Shown here one piece after another: positions 40,501-49,085 of a stretch of 64,000 nucleotides of DNA. The position numbers were made by a program, and so were the translations under genes. The notes under the pieces are model-generated. The model did not search any database. It worked only from the letters and a program-made list of their open reading frames with translations, and was not told where the DNA came from. How positions within the stretch are numbered: position 1 is the stretch's first letter; every line of letters starts with the position of its first letter. The stretch is from Lepidurus packardi (Eukaryota > Arthropoda > Branchiopoda > Notostraca > Triopsidae), in contig JAKZAN010000002.1 in NCBI GenBank assembly GCA_023053545.1, forward strand, positions 13,078,790 through 13,142,789, in the 5' to 3' direction.

Positions 40501-41391
40501 GTGCTCAACGACTTTAAAGTGAGTATAATAGAGCTAGACTATAAATAACTAATGTACTAAACGTTTTAATTTTATCTAACACAAACGTAAAGATAAGAAA
40601 GTTAAAGGCTTTGTAAGTATTAGATCATCGAAATTTCGCTAACTTACCTAGTTGGATTTTCTAGAACGTATTGTGTAGAGACAGAAGATTTTGTTTCACA
40701 TTTTTACGCGAAACCGTTGAGCTAAACAGTTGGCTAACTTTACCCGCCGAAAAACATTAAATGGCGTCCTTTGGGCAGGGCTTGAGTTCAAATTTCCGCG
40801 CCTTATGACGTCAAAGCAAGCCCGCGTGACTAAGCGTAACCAATAGGGAGTGGCCCAGAATTCAAAATTCTTGTCAAGCGTTTTCATTGTTGAGGGCAGG
40901 GCTTGCGTTCAAATAACCGCGCCTTATGACGTCAAGGCAAGCCCGCGTGGCTACTCGCAGCGAATAGGGAACCGCTTAAGATTCAAAATGACCGCGTGAC
41001 TACGCTAACCAATGGATAGTGGTTTAAGATTCAAAATGACCGCGTGACTACGCTAACCAATGGGTAGTGGTTTAAGATTCAAAATTCTAGTAACGCGTTT
41101 TAGTTCCTAGTTCAGTTGATATTTATCGTGAAAGTGAAAGAATTACATATTCTGAAACTAGATTTTCAGTGTTATCTAAATGCAAAGCCATAAGGTATGT
41201 CATTGAAGTAATTAAAAGGTTTTCTATTGTTACAGGATCAAATAATTGGATTCCTACAAGACATCTTCAGCTTCAAGAAAGTCCGTTACAGCACGCAAGA
41301 GCATTTAGCATGTGATATCCTCAACTTAACTAAAGAACGGTACCAAGGGCTTAGTCAGAGTATGGAAAGCTCAACCTCAACGGTTGTTTGA
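13568..41391 (+). CDS. Miga: Mitoguardin
   Basis: Mitoguardins are tail-out outer mitochondrial membrane proteins that promote fusion and tether mitochondria to ER and lipid droplets, with lipid-transfer activity. Exons 13562-13721, 13821-13973, 39127-39311, 39388-39519, 39603-39709, 39788-39956, 40016-40249, 40348-40518 and 41236-41391 share one frame, giving about 486 residues from ATG 13568. The N-terminal membrane helix is VSISISVGAVALLAKYLRRK, followed by a Ser-rich linker. SDAESFVSAQG aligns with the FFAT-like segment of MIGA2. LRTDLLGCNSDTEYVCKLHC, the FYDVVLDFILMDAFEDLE block and AVWSVLKAKRRKLK match MIGA2 closely. A few residues upstream of 13568 (frame from 13418, IPLFLV like MIGA2 IPVFLY) may belong, but no phase-0 donor joins them. 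The start is therefore the weakest point. Between 13973 and 39127 lies one intron of 25,153 bases. Confidence 0.95.
14795..14829. repeat. Near-perfect palindrome, 16-bp arms, 3-base loop
   Basis: Arms at 14795-14810 and 14814-14829 are exactly complementary around the loop GAA. They end an AT-rich tract (14690-14830) in which the word AATACTGAAA recurs about five times. No terminator or gene context explains it. Confidence 0.9.
15000..15790. repeat. Cluster of dispersed TTTCATTGTTGAC-like motifs
   Basis: Nine copies of TTCATTGTT or a one-base variant lie at about 15011, 15084, 15163, 15217, 15311, 15401, 15455, 15532 and 15590, all in one orientation, roughly 50-90 bases apart. From about 15711 the motif appears inverted (AACAATGAA) three times. 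The words following it (GACACGCAGCTTTCT, GACACAGCTTTCTG) are also related. This is a decayed interspersed or tandem repeat. The core also equals a SOX-type binding word, ACAATG. Confidence 0.65.
15791..17056. other. Intronic stretch without a gene
   Basis: This part of the mitoguardin intron carries a homopurine/pyrimidine patch, a TTCTTCTTCTTC tract near 16260, a CACGTACACGTACATG alternation near 16505, and the short repeat CTCTAGTAAGCTAGCATAGG near 16910. No open frame of interest. Confidence 0.5.
17057..17535. repeat. 31-bp AT-rich minisatellite, about 15 copies
   Basis: The unit starts GAATTGGAAAAATTTTCTTG and recurs every 31 bases with a few substitutions. Each unit contains the self-complementary word GAAAATTTTC. 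Because 31 is not a multiple of 3, all minus-strand frames cycle through the same 31-residue Phe/Lys/Ser peptide repeat and stay open. This creates a spurious 258-residue frame (17802-17026). It lies just past the 3' end of the nested minus-strand gene. Confidence 0.95.
18035..19474 (-). CDS. Unzipped/DM9-like secreted, probably GPI-anchored protein
   Basis: A single uninterrupted frame of 479 residues reads antisense inside the mitoguardin intron. Residues 1-33 hold a signal peptide with a hydrophobic core (VTVITTLCCLMLSQYLPLSL). A DM9/DUF3421-like unit follows at about 70-130, with GASYGGDDVYVCRAHHSGV and ARLEWVPW. A beta-rich region at about 215-370 follows, then a mucin-like Thr/Ser stretch at 375-400 and a C-terminal hydrophobic end preceded by small residues, typical of a GPI signal. 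Several NxS/T sites are present. Layout and length resemble Drosophila Unzipped (a neural cell-adhesion protein), and that assignment is from memory. A pyrimidine-rich acceptor near 19541 implies a 5'UTR intron. Codons are strikingly GC-rich compared with neighbouring genes. Confidence 0.7.
   Translation of the reverse strand: MAAGWRESQPRVTVITTLCCLMLSQYLPLSLGDSSVLIRSVYGQGLTSSTLRWITMDDGSRSKLPNDVVIAGASYGGDDVYVCRAHHSGVWLLGASDGASCRVVFFEKIFDNNRFDVLVNPDQAARLEWVPWDKHRRVATGTVEDSGAYVARHRMDQSWFVGSLDPSAKSQGRIYLAIQDVVRVEAEGEILVELEPTDYAIDRMTYNDKKRQEYSQTEVVLADTSLENAEATQDTQVSTVVFYEVPYSVYLGHVRGMSKGLATKVVVPNVEVTLVHNWGFASNGSITRSMEISAKLAYGTAINASIVGTRVTVDVPYTAELSSSYGNRSQSVVARQINGTTRQTLIRDIKLVWGPAYFLMNGTLVPTTTTTTSTTASPKASPTTTQSVSTTTISPVNYPMDVGYDTMDKDASDEPQEDDVTDVLFNDKKAYHPDAKHVEVTTSAREAAWMSSNNSAAAESTRFLSFTLCVALTTVRILR
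19475..20180. other. 5' flank of the nested minus-strand gene
   Basis: This holds the presumed 5'UTR exon and promoter of the nested gene. A short array of AAACGGTTT/AACCACTTTTAA words lies at 19625-19690. A T(20) run follows at about 20189. No core promoter could be chosen with confidence. Confidence 0.4.
20490..21200. repeat. AT-rich array of about 155-bp degenerate units
   Basis: Four diverged units share the words ACTTTTTAAGAATT, TTTATTTATTACTTT, AATTAATTCTTCT and CTAGCCAATTCTTAATTA, at about 20640, 20795, 20975 and 21120. The region is over 80 percent A+T by eye and contains poly-T runs. Confidence 0.75.
21201..22027. other. Intronic stretch without a gene
   Basis: Mixed-composition intron. 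Short frames (for example 21441-21725) have no coding features. Nothing else identified. Confidence 0.4.
22028..23345. repeat. 176-bp satellite array, 7 copies, each with two hairpins
   Basis: The conserved word TTCACTAAGGGCGACTTTCC begins copies at about 22032, 22271, 22510, 22676, 22853, 23030 and 23205. Spacing is 239, 239, then about 166-178: the first two copies carry an internal duplication of about 64 bases. Within a unit, AAGGGCGACTTTCC pairs imperfectly with GGAAGTCGACCTT. Later AAGGACCATTTTG pairs with AAAAGTGGACCTT. Copies are very similar, so the array is young or homogenised. Confidence 0.95.
23346..24780. other. Intronic stretch without a gene
   Basis: No convincing exon on either strand. 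CAAGCTTTCAAG-like words occur near 24090. Short frames such as 24272-24583 lack family resemblance. Confidence 0.4.
24780..25020. repeat. Three foldback units related to the 176-bp satellite
   Basis: Units at about 24790, 24890 and 24970 each read TAAGGxCCATTTTCC, a 12-14-base loop, then GGAAAATGGTCCTTA or close. The first has perfect 15-base arms (24792-24806 and 24820-24834). Spacers share CCTGTTCCTACGCTGCA words. The stem words match the second hairpin of the satellite at 22-23 kb. Confidence 0.9.
25021..26690. other. Intronic stretch, one GC-rich patch
   Basis: Mostly AT-rich. At 26100-26230 a CpG-rich patch carries a short minus-strand frame (26323-26102, 73 codons) without recognisable motifs. 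It could be a small regulatory island, but nothing supports a gene. Confidence 0.35.
26690..28170. repeat. Degenerate GAACTAG/AATTGAGCG repeat region
   Basis: Words such as GAACTA, AACTAG and CTAGAACT recur throughout. At 27175-27560 a unit of about 180 bases (AATTAGCACxGGTACxATTG ... CTAGAATCTAATTGAACTT) is present at least twice and partly a third time. At 27940-28160 a shorter unit built from AATTGATCAATTCTAAACTCG and AATTGAGCG follows. Many units are weakly palindromic (TTGATCAA). Confidence 0.75.
28170..30470. other. Intronic stretch without a gene
   Basis: This includes a microsatellite-like GTTCAGCTG/GTTCAGCTT patch near 28545, a duplicated TTTTTAGTGCTCCGATTCGT word (about 29192 and 29300), and T/A homopolymers near 29130 and 29612-29631. 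No credible exon. Confidence 0.45.
30470..30790. repeat. Second cluster of foldback units
   Basis: Three units resemble those at 24.8-25.0 kb: CATAAGGGCCATTTTCC, loop, GGAAAATGxxCCTTATT, separated by ACTGCAAAGCCTGC words, with a triplication of GCGTGCAAA near 30590. Same family, same intron, 5.5 kb apart. Confidence 0.9.
31501..32050. repeat. 183-bp tandem repeat, three copies
   Basis: Units begin ATAACGTTTCACTTGAAGC at 31501, 31684 and 31867. They are nearly identical, differing at a few positions, and are made of degenerate AATTGCAATT/AAATTGTA subrepeats, so the unit itself probably arose from a shorter one. Confidence 0.95.
32051..33830. other. Intronic stretch without a gene
   Basis: At 32470-32630 the words ATTCACTGTTGCTC and ATTCATTGTTCC recur four times, related to the dispersed CATTGTTG motif. 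The frame 32988-33338 (116 codons) has no family resemblance and ordinary intron composition. I do not call it. Confidence 0.4.
33830..33950. repeat. Two-copy repeat with ATGTAAACGCGCCTTA
   Basis: The unit ATGTAAACGCGCCTTAGAAGCGTTGCGGGATGGG-like (about 63 bases) appears at 33859 and 33910 with few changes. The strong CpG content is unlike the surrounding intron. Confidence 0.8.
33951..35582. other. Intronic stretch, minor simple repeats
   Basis: Three TTTCATTGTTG-type words lie at 34417-34506. A 12-base unit CAAGCTTTCAAG is repeated about 3.5 times at 34521-34566. A TGTACATGTACTT-type alternation occurs near 35465. No gene. Confidence 0.5.
35583..35695. repeat. Diverged copy of part of the 1.25-kb repeat
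   Basis: TTCATTGTTGGCAATAATG, CAACGCATTGGCTTCTCAGC and CAATAATGAAAATAT occur in the same order and spacing as in the tandem units at 54.8-57.5 kb, with many substitutions. This is an old, truncated relative. Confidence 0.75.
35935..35985. repeat. GATA/GAGA microsatellite
   Basis: Interrupted GATA and GATAGA repeats pass into GAGA at 35975. Confidence 0.9.
35996..36143 (-). CDS. Possible short exon or microprotein, unrecognised
   Basis: From ATG 36143 on the minus strand a frame of about 49 codons begins MAADIVFAGKKCKKAINDSA and continues with a basic, Cys-containing segment. Composition and Kozak context (ACC-like, GCGGCG following) look protein-like, but there is no splice partner, promoter or homolog I can name. 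It lies in the mitoguardin intron and may be chance. Confidence 0.2.
36826..37031 (+). CDS. Possible orphan exon, Lys/Leu-rich, unrecognised
   Basis: A + frame of about 68 codons without its own early Met includes KSYDLRVDKLQEDV and ETVNKLRQFKPVKLYYLKL, then a stop. It has a heptad-like charge pattern unusual for this AT-rich intron. No matching splice sites or neighbouring exons could be fitted in phase with mitoguardin. It may be a remnant of an inserted gene or element. Confidence 0.25.
37131..38715. repeat. 264-bp satellite, six copies in two 3-monomer higher-order units
   Basis: Monomers begin at 37131, 37396, 37660, 37924, 38188 and 38452. Diagnostic variants recur every third copy: copies 2 and 5 have GCTACCGGAAACC and CCCGCTTGC, while copies 3 and 6 have TTCCACGAAATTT and GGAATATGATC. 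The true repeating unit is therefore about 792 bases. Monomers are otherwise almost identical. Confidence 0.95.
38635..39003. repeat. 187-bp tandem duplication at the satellite edge
   Basis: The end of the last monomer plus about 100 bases of unique sequence (TTTAGACTGTTTGGATCGC ... CTTGTAAACAAAACT) is repeated once, ending about 120 bases before the mitoguardin exon at 39127. Confidence 0.9.
40519..41235. repeat. Last mitoguardin intron with CRE/CCAAT-bearing repeats
   Basis: Between 40770 and 41095 there are two copies of a unit with GGGCAGGGCTTG, CCGCGCCTTATGACGTCAA and CAAGCCCGCGTG (about 40776 and 40893), then two copies of a shorter unit GACCGCGTGACTACGCTAACC (about 40988 and 41038). 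Each unit carries a TGACGTCA-like or CCAAT word. The CpG-rich composition is unlike the flanks, so this looks like a fragment of a mobile or regulatory repeat. Confidence 0.75.
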
Positions 41392-42340
41392 GAAACGTGC
41401 TTAAGAACGTTGTCTTCCCCTCCAGTTTGAGAAAGTTTTAGTACAAGTGGCTTCTTAAGCAAAAGTCAATAATACATTTAAATATCGTCCCATAGACTGC
41501 ATGAAGCCCCGTTAAGCCTCAGTCATTCCTCGAAGCATTCTACATAGCGTGAAAAGCCCCAACACACCTTTGTTTTGTCTTAGGAAACATCGTCTTCAAC
41601 TTTAGTCGTTTTTAGGCCACAAAAAAAGGAAATGGTCTTTCTCTTTCTTGCTTATCTCTCCACAACGCTAAGTGGTAAATATTAGCGTGTCACACGCCCC
41701 ACTCTTCCGCCTCAGTTAACTTTCATTTGGCTCACACACAAGTCTAATTGAAACAGCAACAGCAAATTGGTTTAAAGATAGTGCCAAAGTTAGATAGTGC
41801 AAAACTTTGAACAAGGCAACTCCTTATCTTTTTGGTTCTTACTCAAGAAACTTTTAAGTACCTCTTAGCATAAACTACTCTATGTGTATACCCTTTTAGC
41901 TACCCAAACCCGTGGTTTTTTTTACCCCTTTTTCTTTTTAGGTTGGCAAGCTATATTTAGGAGGACCGTTAGAAAGGTCGTACAGTACTAACAAAACTAG
42001 AAAGTCCAATAGAACAAAAAAGACTAGGAAAAACGAGACCAGTGCAAGTCGGCGCTTCGCGTGTTCTCATCTAAACTGATTAATTTCGCGTGCAACACAC
42101 GCTTCAGAGTTTTACTGTCCATTCCCTAACTGTAATTGCCTTCATTTATAACCCTCGGATCATTACCTCATTGGCAGATCGGTTTATATACGCACTGCGA
42201 AATCCCATTTTGACCCTTATCATACTTTCAACACTTTGCAATTATAGTACAACCTAATCTAAACAAAGAAATAAAACATCGTGATATAGTATTACATCAC
42301 GTATACAGTACAAACATAGATAATTTAATGATAACTAGCA
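41392..42340. other. Mitoguardin 3' flank
   Basis: 3'UTR and flanking DNA. AATAAT/AATACA words near 41470 may serve polyadenylation. No coding frame. Confidence 0.5.
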
Positions 42341-42805
42341 CTTTTATATCACATACAAAAACATAAAATTACTATACTATTAAAAAAAACATATTAAACA
42401 TACAAAACATAAAACATACAAAACACATTAAACATATTAAACATTAAAAACATACTAAAAAACATTAAAAAATATTATTAAAAACATACTATACTATTAA
42501 CGTAATATACAATTATTAATGAAATTCAATACTATACTATCACTACTATACTAATACTATATTATTCCTACTATACTATTAGTATACTAATACTATACTA
42601 TATTAATACTATACTATATTAATACTATACTATACTATTTAAATTATTAATTTAAAAAAAACGCAATTTTTTTAAACTTTACTACTATACTAATACTATA
42701 TTATTACTACTATACTATTAGTATACTAATACTATACTATATTAATACTATACTATACTATTTAAATTATTAATTAAAAAAAACGCAATTTTTTTAAACT
42801 TTCTT
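42341..42805. repeat. ACTATACT/TAATACTAT AT-rich repeat with a 130-base duplication
   Basis: ATTAAACAT words at 42390-42490 pass into ACTATACTAATACTAT repeats. A block ending TTTAAATTATTAATT...ACGCAATTTTTTTAAAC is present twice, ending near 42683 and 42802. Confidence 0.85.
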
Positions 42806-44820
42806 ATATTTTTTTCAGAATTGTTCGACAGTTCCTTAGAATTGCCAGAGTTTTCAGGATTGCTACCTTCTATTCTAGTTTTAAAAAATAAAAAAGGGCT
42901 TTTTTTCGTATGAAAAAGTAATAGACAGTTGTGAAGCCATGTGATCAAGTTCCCATGCATAGAGTGTGTAAAAAGACACAAAGAGGGGGGTCTTGTGTTT
43001 CTGATTAATGCATTTTCTTTCGGAAGGTCTATGGCTCTGGCGACATAATCTACGATGCATAAGTCTTCTATTTTGCCCCCTCAGAAGCTACTTATTTTTC
43101 TATTTTATCACATTTGGAAACTTTAGAGAATCTTCGGCTCTGATGGGATCCGCGAATTAAAAGAAAAAAAAAAGCAATTTACGAGTTGCATGCTCTTCTT
43201 CTATCAAAGCTTTCAGTCTCGCTAGGTGTTTTCCATACCTATAGCTTCCTTGCACGCAAACCCTAAACGAACTCCGTACGTAAATACACTCCTAATCCCT
43301 CTTAGTCTTAGGAACCAACTCCTAGCACGCCCCTTTCCTGACCACGCCCCCGGTCGTTGTTACGAGCTAAAAAAATCGCCCAAAAACGAATGAACTTACC
43401 AATTAATAATCTTTTGTCTTGCTTCAAATCGTTTTCGCCGTCTTGCCTGACAGTTCATTTTGGGGAGCGAACGCAACATGGCTCCTCCCCCTAGTGGATT
43501 TCACATTAGTTTTCTTTTGCGAACGCTTTGCTTTTTCTTATAGAACAACCTGGCTTTTTAGACAATAACTCCGCCTGGATCCTCAATATGGCAAAACTCA
43601 AGTCCAAACATGGCAAACATGGCAATACACGGGGAATTGAAACTGCGCAGTAGACGCAAAGAACCCGTTTACGCAATCGGCTAAAAGTGGTAAGTATACT
43701 TGATCGAGTTTGTTTTTGAGACCTTCTAGAAACACGCGTCCGCACCTCTCGACGAGTTGAGAATCTAAAAGGGACAAAAGGGGTGCCAGTACCTTACCAG
43801 ACGGTTGCATAGTGTAGGGGGAGTGGCGCAGTTATACACAGCTATAGCTTTACCTGCAGGCAGCTCCGCGGGGCGGTCATAAACCTTCTTTGGTTGCGTT
43901 CAAACGCTCAAAGTGATCAAAGGGGGGGTTCGACTCATGCCCGTGAAGCCTTCAGAGCCGTCAGTGAGCTGTTCAGATTCAAACTCGGTAGTACTTTTAC
44001 CCTGCGAAAACTGAACAGAAGATAAGAGTTCATAACCAAGCTAAACACCCCAAACAACGCATTATGGACTTGGACAACGTGGCTTGTAACCATGTGTAGT
44101 GTACAGTGTAGTGCTGCTTTGGTTAAATACCTAACATTGTGAAACGATCAAAGAAATCTTTAAAGAGGTGAGTTTTAGTATCTAGAATCTTCGCTAACGT
44201 GAAATTACTGTTAATTGTAATATTCTTAATAATATTCAGTAATAGATTTATAGATTGCTGAATAAAGAGTCACAGTATTCTGAACTTTGAATATTGTGAC
44301 GACTGGGATTCGTTTGATAGATTCGAAAACCCACAGTCGAAACGACGTAAGTATTTAAGTGATTCACTTACTCTACGAAAGTTAATTTAAAAGCGTTAGA
44401 CAGTTATTCTTAGTGAGTAGATTAGGAAGATTGCTTGAAATCATTGATAAGAACTTGATTTTAAGTTTAACTTTACGTTCATAAAGATTATACTTTAAGA
44501 TTATAAACTATATATATATATATTATAACTTTAAGATTATAAAGTAGACTTCTAAGCATTATAAACCGATTCTTTGTTGTTGTTGACTTGCTTCGAATTG
44601 ACGTGATTTGATGTCAATCAACTTGAAGTTAATTCCAATTGGAATTAGTTTCAATTTTGCACCGAAACTCGAGGTTTGTTGGTATTCTCTGCTGTCTAAG
44701 AAGATTTCGCATGGAATTAATAAATTGATTTTCAATTTAGCTCAAAAACGGAACGGTAGACGTCAGAGAAGGTTTAGTTTGCATTATTCGTTAATTGTTA
44801 ATTGGCGTTCCTTAGCCACC
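42806..44820. other. Intergenic, one weak minus-strand exon candidate
   Basis: A minus frame at 43810-43598 starts MQPSGKVLAPLLSLLDSQLV and continues with VERCGRVFLEGLKNKLDQ up to a GTATAC donor-like word. It reads like protein, but no downstream exon fits. An (AT)n run lies near 44515. Nothing else seen. Confidence 0.3.
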
Positions 44821-44824
44821 ATTA

Positions 44825-44942
44825 TACAGTATCATTGTAATTGTCAATTGCAATGATACAATTGTAGATACTATACTATTTAGATACTATGCATAGTATC
44901 TACATATATGAACATTGTAGATACTGTGCATAGTATCTACAA
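44825..44942. repeat. Cluster of three palindromes
   Basis: GTATCATTG and CAATGATAC flank an AATTG/CAATT inner stem at about 44828-44858. GATACTATGCATAGTATC near 44886-44903 is a perfect 18-base palindrome. Near 44911-44942 13-base arms (CATTGTAGATACT and complement) surround a 6-base loop. All share the word AGATACT. Confidence 0.9.
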
Positions 44943-46970
44943 TGTACAACAGTTTTAAACTTTGAATTTCACCGTGTTTATTAGCAACAAACCTAAACTT
45001 GTACACGTAAGGACCCCTGAAGTACGTATACAACGTATTACGTACGTCAAATGAGCTTAATGGTAAAAGTATTGGTCTCTTACCATCGTAAGTACGCAAA
45101 CGCTTCTAACTTCCATGTTCTGTTTATTCTTAGCTACTGCTCAGATCCACTTGCTTTGCAACACAACGTTCTCAGTCAAATCAAGGACATTTGCTACTAA
45201 AATAGAAGAATAGAAGATATAAATAAAATAGAATGAACCCAATATTTCTACATATTGCAATCTAACGAAATGTAACGTAATTTATAATTTGTTGATTCAG
45301 CAATCTATCCATGATGGAATAGTCGTGCTAAGAACACTTAGGACTCACATCATTAACATCCACATGAAACAGTAAACACAAGTACACAGTACAAACCCAA
45401 GTCATTAAGACAAAAAGCACGTACCGTAAACAGTACAATAACTTTTACCCTTACAAGGGGCAGAAACCCTTAGATTTGCCTCCTCAGTTCCGGGGTCTTG
45501 CGTTCCAGTGTTTTTTGGTGCCTGGCACAAGAAGGAAAGAGTCTATATTGACAGTTCATGTAGTGTTAGTACCTATATACACAACTAGGAGAGAAAAAAA
45601 AACGAATAAAAAAAGAAAAATAGTTCCTATCAGTTTGTTGAGTATCAGTTTGTTGAAAGAACAGTGTTTAAGGGAAACTAAATGGTCAAATCTGTCCTAA
45701 TCGTGTTTTCCTGAACGCCAAAAGGTTCGTGCGCATTTCACCCCAAATTTCATGAATTTCCTTTTTTTTTTATTTATTTCTTCTTCCTTTCTTCTTATAA
45801 CCAAAGGCCTTCTGTTTAAGTACCACTGAAAGTGAACCCCCAGAAAAAAAGCTACGGGTTTTGGATTCTCTTTTGAGTCCCAAAGTGGCACCCAACCTAT
45901 AATAACTACAGGAGATTACCCTCTTACCCAACAAGGGTAAAATGGGTGTAGTAAAAGAATTAGACTTTGCGTGTCTATAAAAAAAAATGGTACAAAAGTT
46001 TGCATAGGCATTCAAGTCGAGTACCCATTCAAGGAGAAGCTTTGTGAAACGCAGAATGTTCTTTGTTGGCAGAGTTTTTCTTGTAAGAAATCAAATAAAG
46101 TTAAAAAATCAGTTTGGGGGATTATGGGATGTGTTTAATTCAAACAGCTTTCGTCGTATAGAAGTCTGTTTCTTTGTCAGGCAATTAGCGTGCCGCGATG
46201 AGATTGGGGGGTTTTTGTTCAAGGCAATCAGCATAATAATAATAGTAATAATACAAAAAAAGCGTAATGGGCTGAGCGAGTCGAGTCGGTTTATACCGTT
46301 GTGTGACCGATTACCGATTAGCCAAACGCGTGCGATACAACGATTAGCGATTCGCTTCTAACCTCCAGTTTGGGTTGTTGAGGATGCAGCTTAAGGGAGA
46401 CTTGGAAGGCAATACAACACTCTCGGACTTTTGCTACTAAAATAGAACAAATTACACGTAAAAAAACAGATTAAATGCACGCTAAGTGTACATTTTAGGC
46501 ATTCACGCGAAAGAACGATTGGTTTAGAATGGAATCGATTAGAAAGGCCATCGAGTGTATCGATTACTAAGAAACGATTACAAGTGAACACGCATTAAAC
46601 GGCTAGGAAGATAGGAGTAGAGATAGCTTATCTCTTATTAAAGCTATATCCGTGTATTTGCAACTACACTAATAATATGACGTCATCGTATCTTAGCATG
46701 GATTAACCTCATCTTAAAAGAGGCCTGCGGCTGAGGTTTCCATAAAATGAAGCGGCATAGAACCTTAATTAAAGTCATAGAACCTTACTGCACTGTATGT
46801 ACAAATAACAAAGTGACGCAACAATGAATTATCAAAGGGAAGCAAACGGTTGAAACTCGGCCCTGCGTTATACTAACAGCCAATGACGCAATAGTGAATT
46901 TTGAAATGTAAGCGACCGTTGAATGTTCGCTCCTCAACGTCCCATGTTCTATCCGGAACTCCTTCCGTTA
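44943..46970. other. Intergenic, no gene
   Basis: A tRNA-like string near 45050-45100 lacks a T-arm. At 46810-46935 a unit TGACGCAAxAxTGAATT...GCAxxCGxTTGAA occurs twice. Frames such as 46044-46361 show no coding signs. Confidence 0.45.
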
Positions 46971-47873
46971 CACTGCTTAAGCCGTCTTAAAAGTTGCGTC
47001 ACAAGGACGACGGACCCCGACTCTAGGAAAACAGAACCCGACACTAGGACGCTAAAAAAAATAATAATAAAATAGCTTGGAAAGTCCGTCAGCTAGTCTC
47101 TGAATAGCTAGTCTAGTCTCTGAATAGTGTCATTGCAAACTTCTACTTTTTGTGGTCGTCCTAATGTCACGGTCCGTCGCCCTAGTGTCGCGGCGCCCAA
47201 ATAAGCACCTTCCTTAACCGTCCAGTACCTCCAGTGTCCTAACGCCGGAAAAGAAGAGTAAAAACTCGAACACTGCTTAAGCCGTCTTAAAAGTTGCGTC
47301 ACAAGGACGACGTGACCCCGACTCTAGGAAAACAGAACCCGACACTAGGACGCTTAAAAAAAAGAATAATAAAATAGTTTGGAAAGTTCGTCAGCTAGTC
47401 TCTGAATAGCTAGTCTAGTCTATGAATAGTGTCAATGCGAACTTCTACTTTTTGTGGTCGTCCTAATGTCACGGTCCGTCGCCCTAGTGTCGCGTCGCCC
47501 AAATAAGCACCTTCCTTAACCGTCCAGTACCTCCTTCGTGTCCTAACGCCGGAAAAGAAGAGTAAAAACTCGAACGCTGCTTAAGCCGTCTTAAAAGTTG
47601 CGTCACAAGGACGACGTGACCCCGACTCTAGGAAAACAGAACCCGACACTAGGACGCTAAAAAAAATAACAAAATAGCTTGGAAAGTTCGTCAGCTAGTC
47701 TCTGAATAGCTAGTCTAGTCTCTGAATAGTGTCATTGCAAACTTCGACTTTTTGTGGTCGTCCTAATGTCACGGTCCGTCGCCCTAGTGTCGCGTCGCCC
47801 AAATAAGCACCTTCCTTAACCGTCCAATACCTCCTTCGTGTCCTAACACCGGAAAAGAAGAGTAAAAACTCGA
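46971..47873. repeat. 300-bp tandem repeat, three copies
   Basis: Units begin CACTGCTTAAGCCGTC (third GCTGC) at 46971, 47271 and 47575 and are nearly identical. Each has the internal subrepeat TCTGAATAGCTAGTC and a CpG-rich half (GTCACGGTCCGTCGCC, TAGTGTCGCGxCGCCC). Confidence 0.95.
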
Positions 47874-49085
47874 CTACAGTCACTAATCATTATACATTCC
47901 GCACTCCGCACTAATTAGGATCAACCCACGCCATTTCGCAAAGAACCTCGGTTCTTTATGTCTTTTAATGTATTTCTGTCTGATGTCGTGCTTCCGTCCG
48001 GGAAGGTGGTCAAGGTCCCCATTCCGCCAAAAAAAAATCAAAAAGATTGTTAAAAACGCAATCCAAACCAAAATAGTACCTCAACTCCAAACTTTCATAG
48101 CATAAAAGAGGTTTCCTTTTCCTTTTCCCTTTCTCTTTCTTGATAACCTGCCAGTACCATCCCCCTCTTAAAGCAAACCCCGAGGTACCAGACAGGTAAT
48201 AAGTTGCCGCCATTATCCTGGTGACATGGGAAGTCCCATGTTGTATGCAATGTTAGAAGGTGTCAGACTTCCTCTCAACTTACAGTACCCCCCAAACAAA
48301 AAATATAAAAGTGAATAGCAAAGCTTTTATACGGTTGAATAAAGCGAGAATCCCTTTTGAAAGCGGTCCGTAAAACAGAAAAGAAAAAAAGGATCGTGGG
48401 AGAGAGAAACGGCGCGTGCGGCTGACAAGTACCGGGCGTGCGGGCGGGCGGGCGGGCGGGCGGGCGGGTACGTGGGATCGACTTGAAAAGGCCCCTTTTA
48501 TGCTTCAAAGCTTTAACAGTCGAGATATATCGTATGCCCTGGCTCGGCATGCAGAAGAAATAAGCTTTTGTGTGTTTCTCTCTTGTTGGCCTTATAAAAG
48601 GCCATCGACGACGTCTTCCGATTGCCATTGCAGTCGCTGTCGTGCTGTGATATACCTCCGGCCGGGACCACTATGGACTCAATTTCCTTAGCACGGTCCC
48701 AAACGGAATGAAAAAGAAAAAACAAAGAGACGAAGCCAATACTGCACCGACTCGATAGCCAATACTTTGGCTGGGTCGTGCTTTCCGCCAGTTCCGAGGA
48801 TTGCCCAGAGTGCTTGTGTTGCGTTTCAAGAGCAACTCCCAACAAGACTCGGTAGTTGTTATTGTTAACAACTACTTGCCATATAAACTTGTTTCGTTTT
48901 GGAATTTGCTGCCGAGTACTGCCCCACGGACAGAAAGGGATCGGACAGAAGAAGGTTGGGTTAAAAAATAAAAGGCCGGGGATCCAATTTTGCCATTCCA
49001 AGTTTGGGAAGTCTGGACGTCGGACCGGGCAACTTTTATTAGATAGACAAGATACTGGCCAGGCGAGATCGTGTGTGCATGTTTA
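47874..49085. other. Upstream region of the 49.1-kb exon, with GGGC repeat
   Basis: At 48436-48468 the tetranucleotide GGGC is repeated about eight times, a potential G-quadruplex. Composition is more GC-rich than the left flank, and this may be a promoter region for the + strand exon at 49086. The long minus frames (49001-48275) have no recognisable features. Confidence 0.45.

Noticed and set aside
43598-43810. Minus-strand frame MQPSGKVLAPLLSLLDSQLV
   Set aside because: Reads like protein, but the only internal intron would be 33 bases and no downstream exon fits; kept as a note only.
45050-45110. tRNA-like string GAGCTTAATGGTAAAAGT and a small hairpin
   Set aside because: The anticodon stem mispairs and there is no T-arm (GGTTCGA) or acceptor stem.
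48275-49001. Minus-strand frames of 117 and 162 codons
   Set aside because: Overlap each other in different frames, include the GGGC microsatellite and show no motif.
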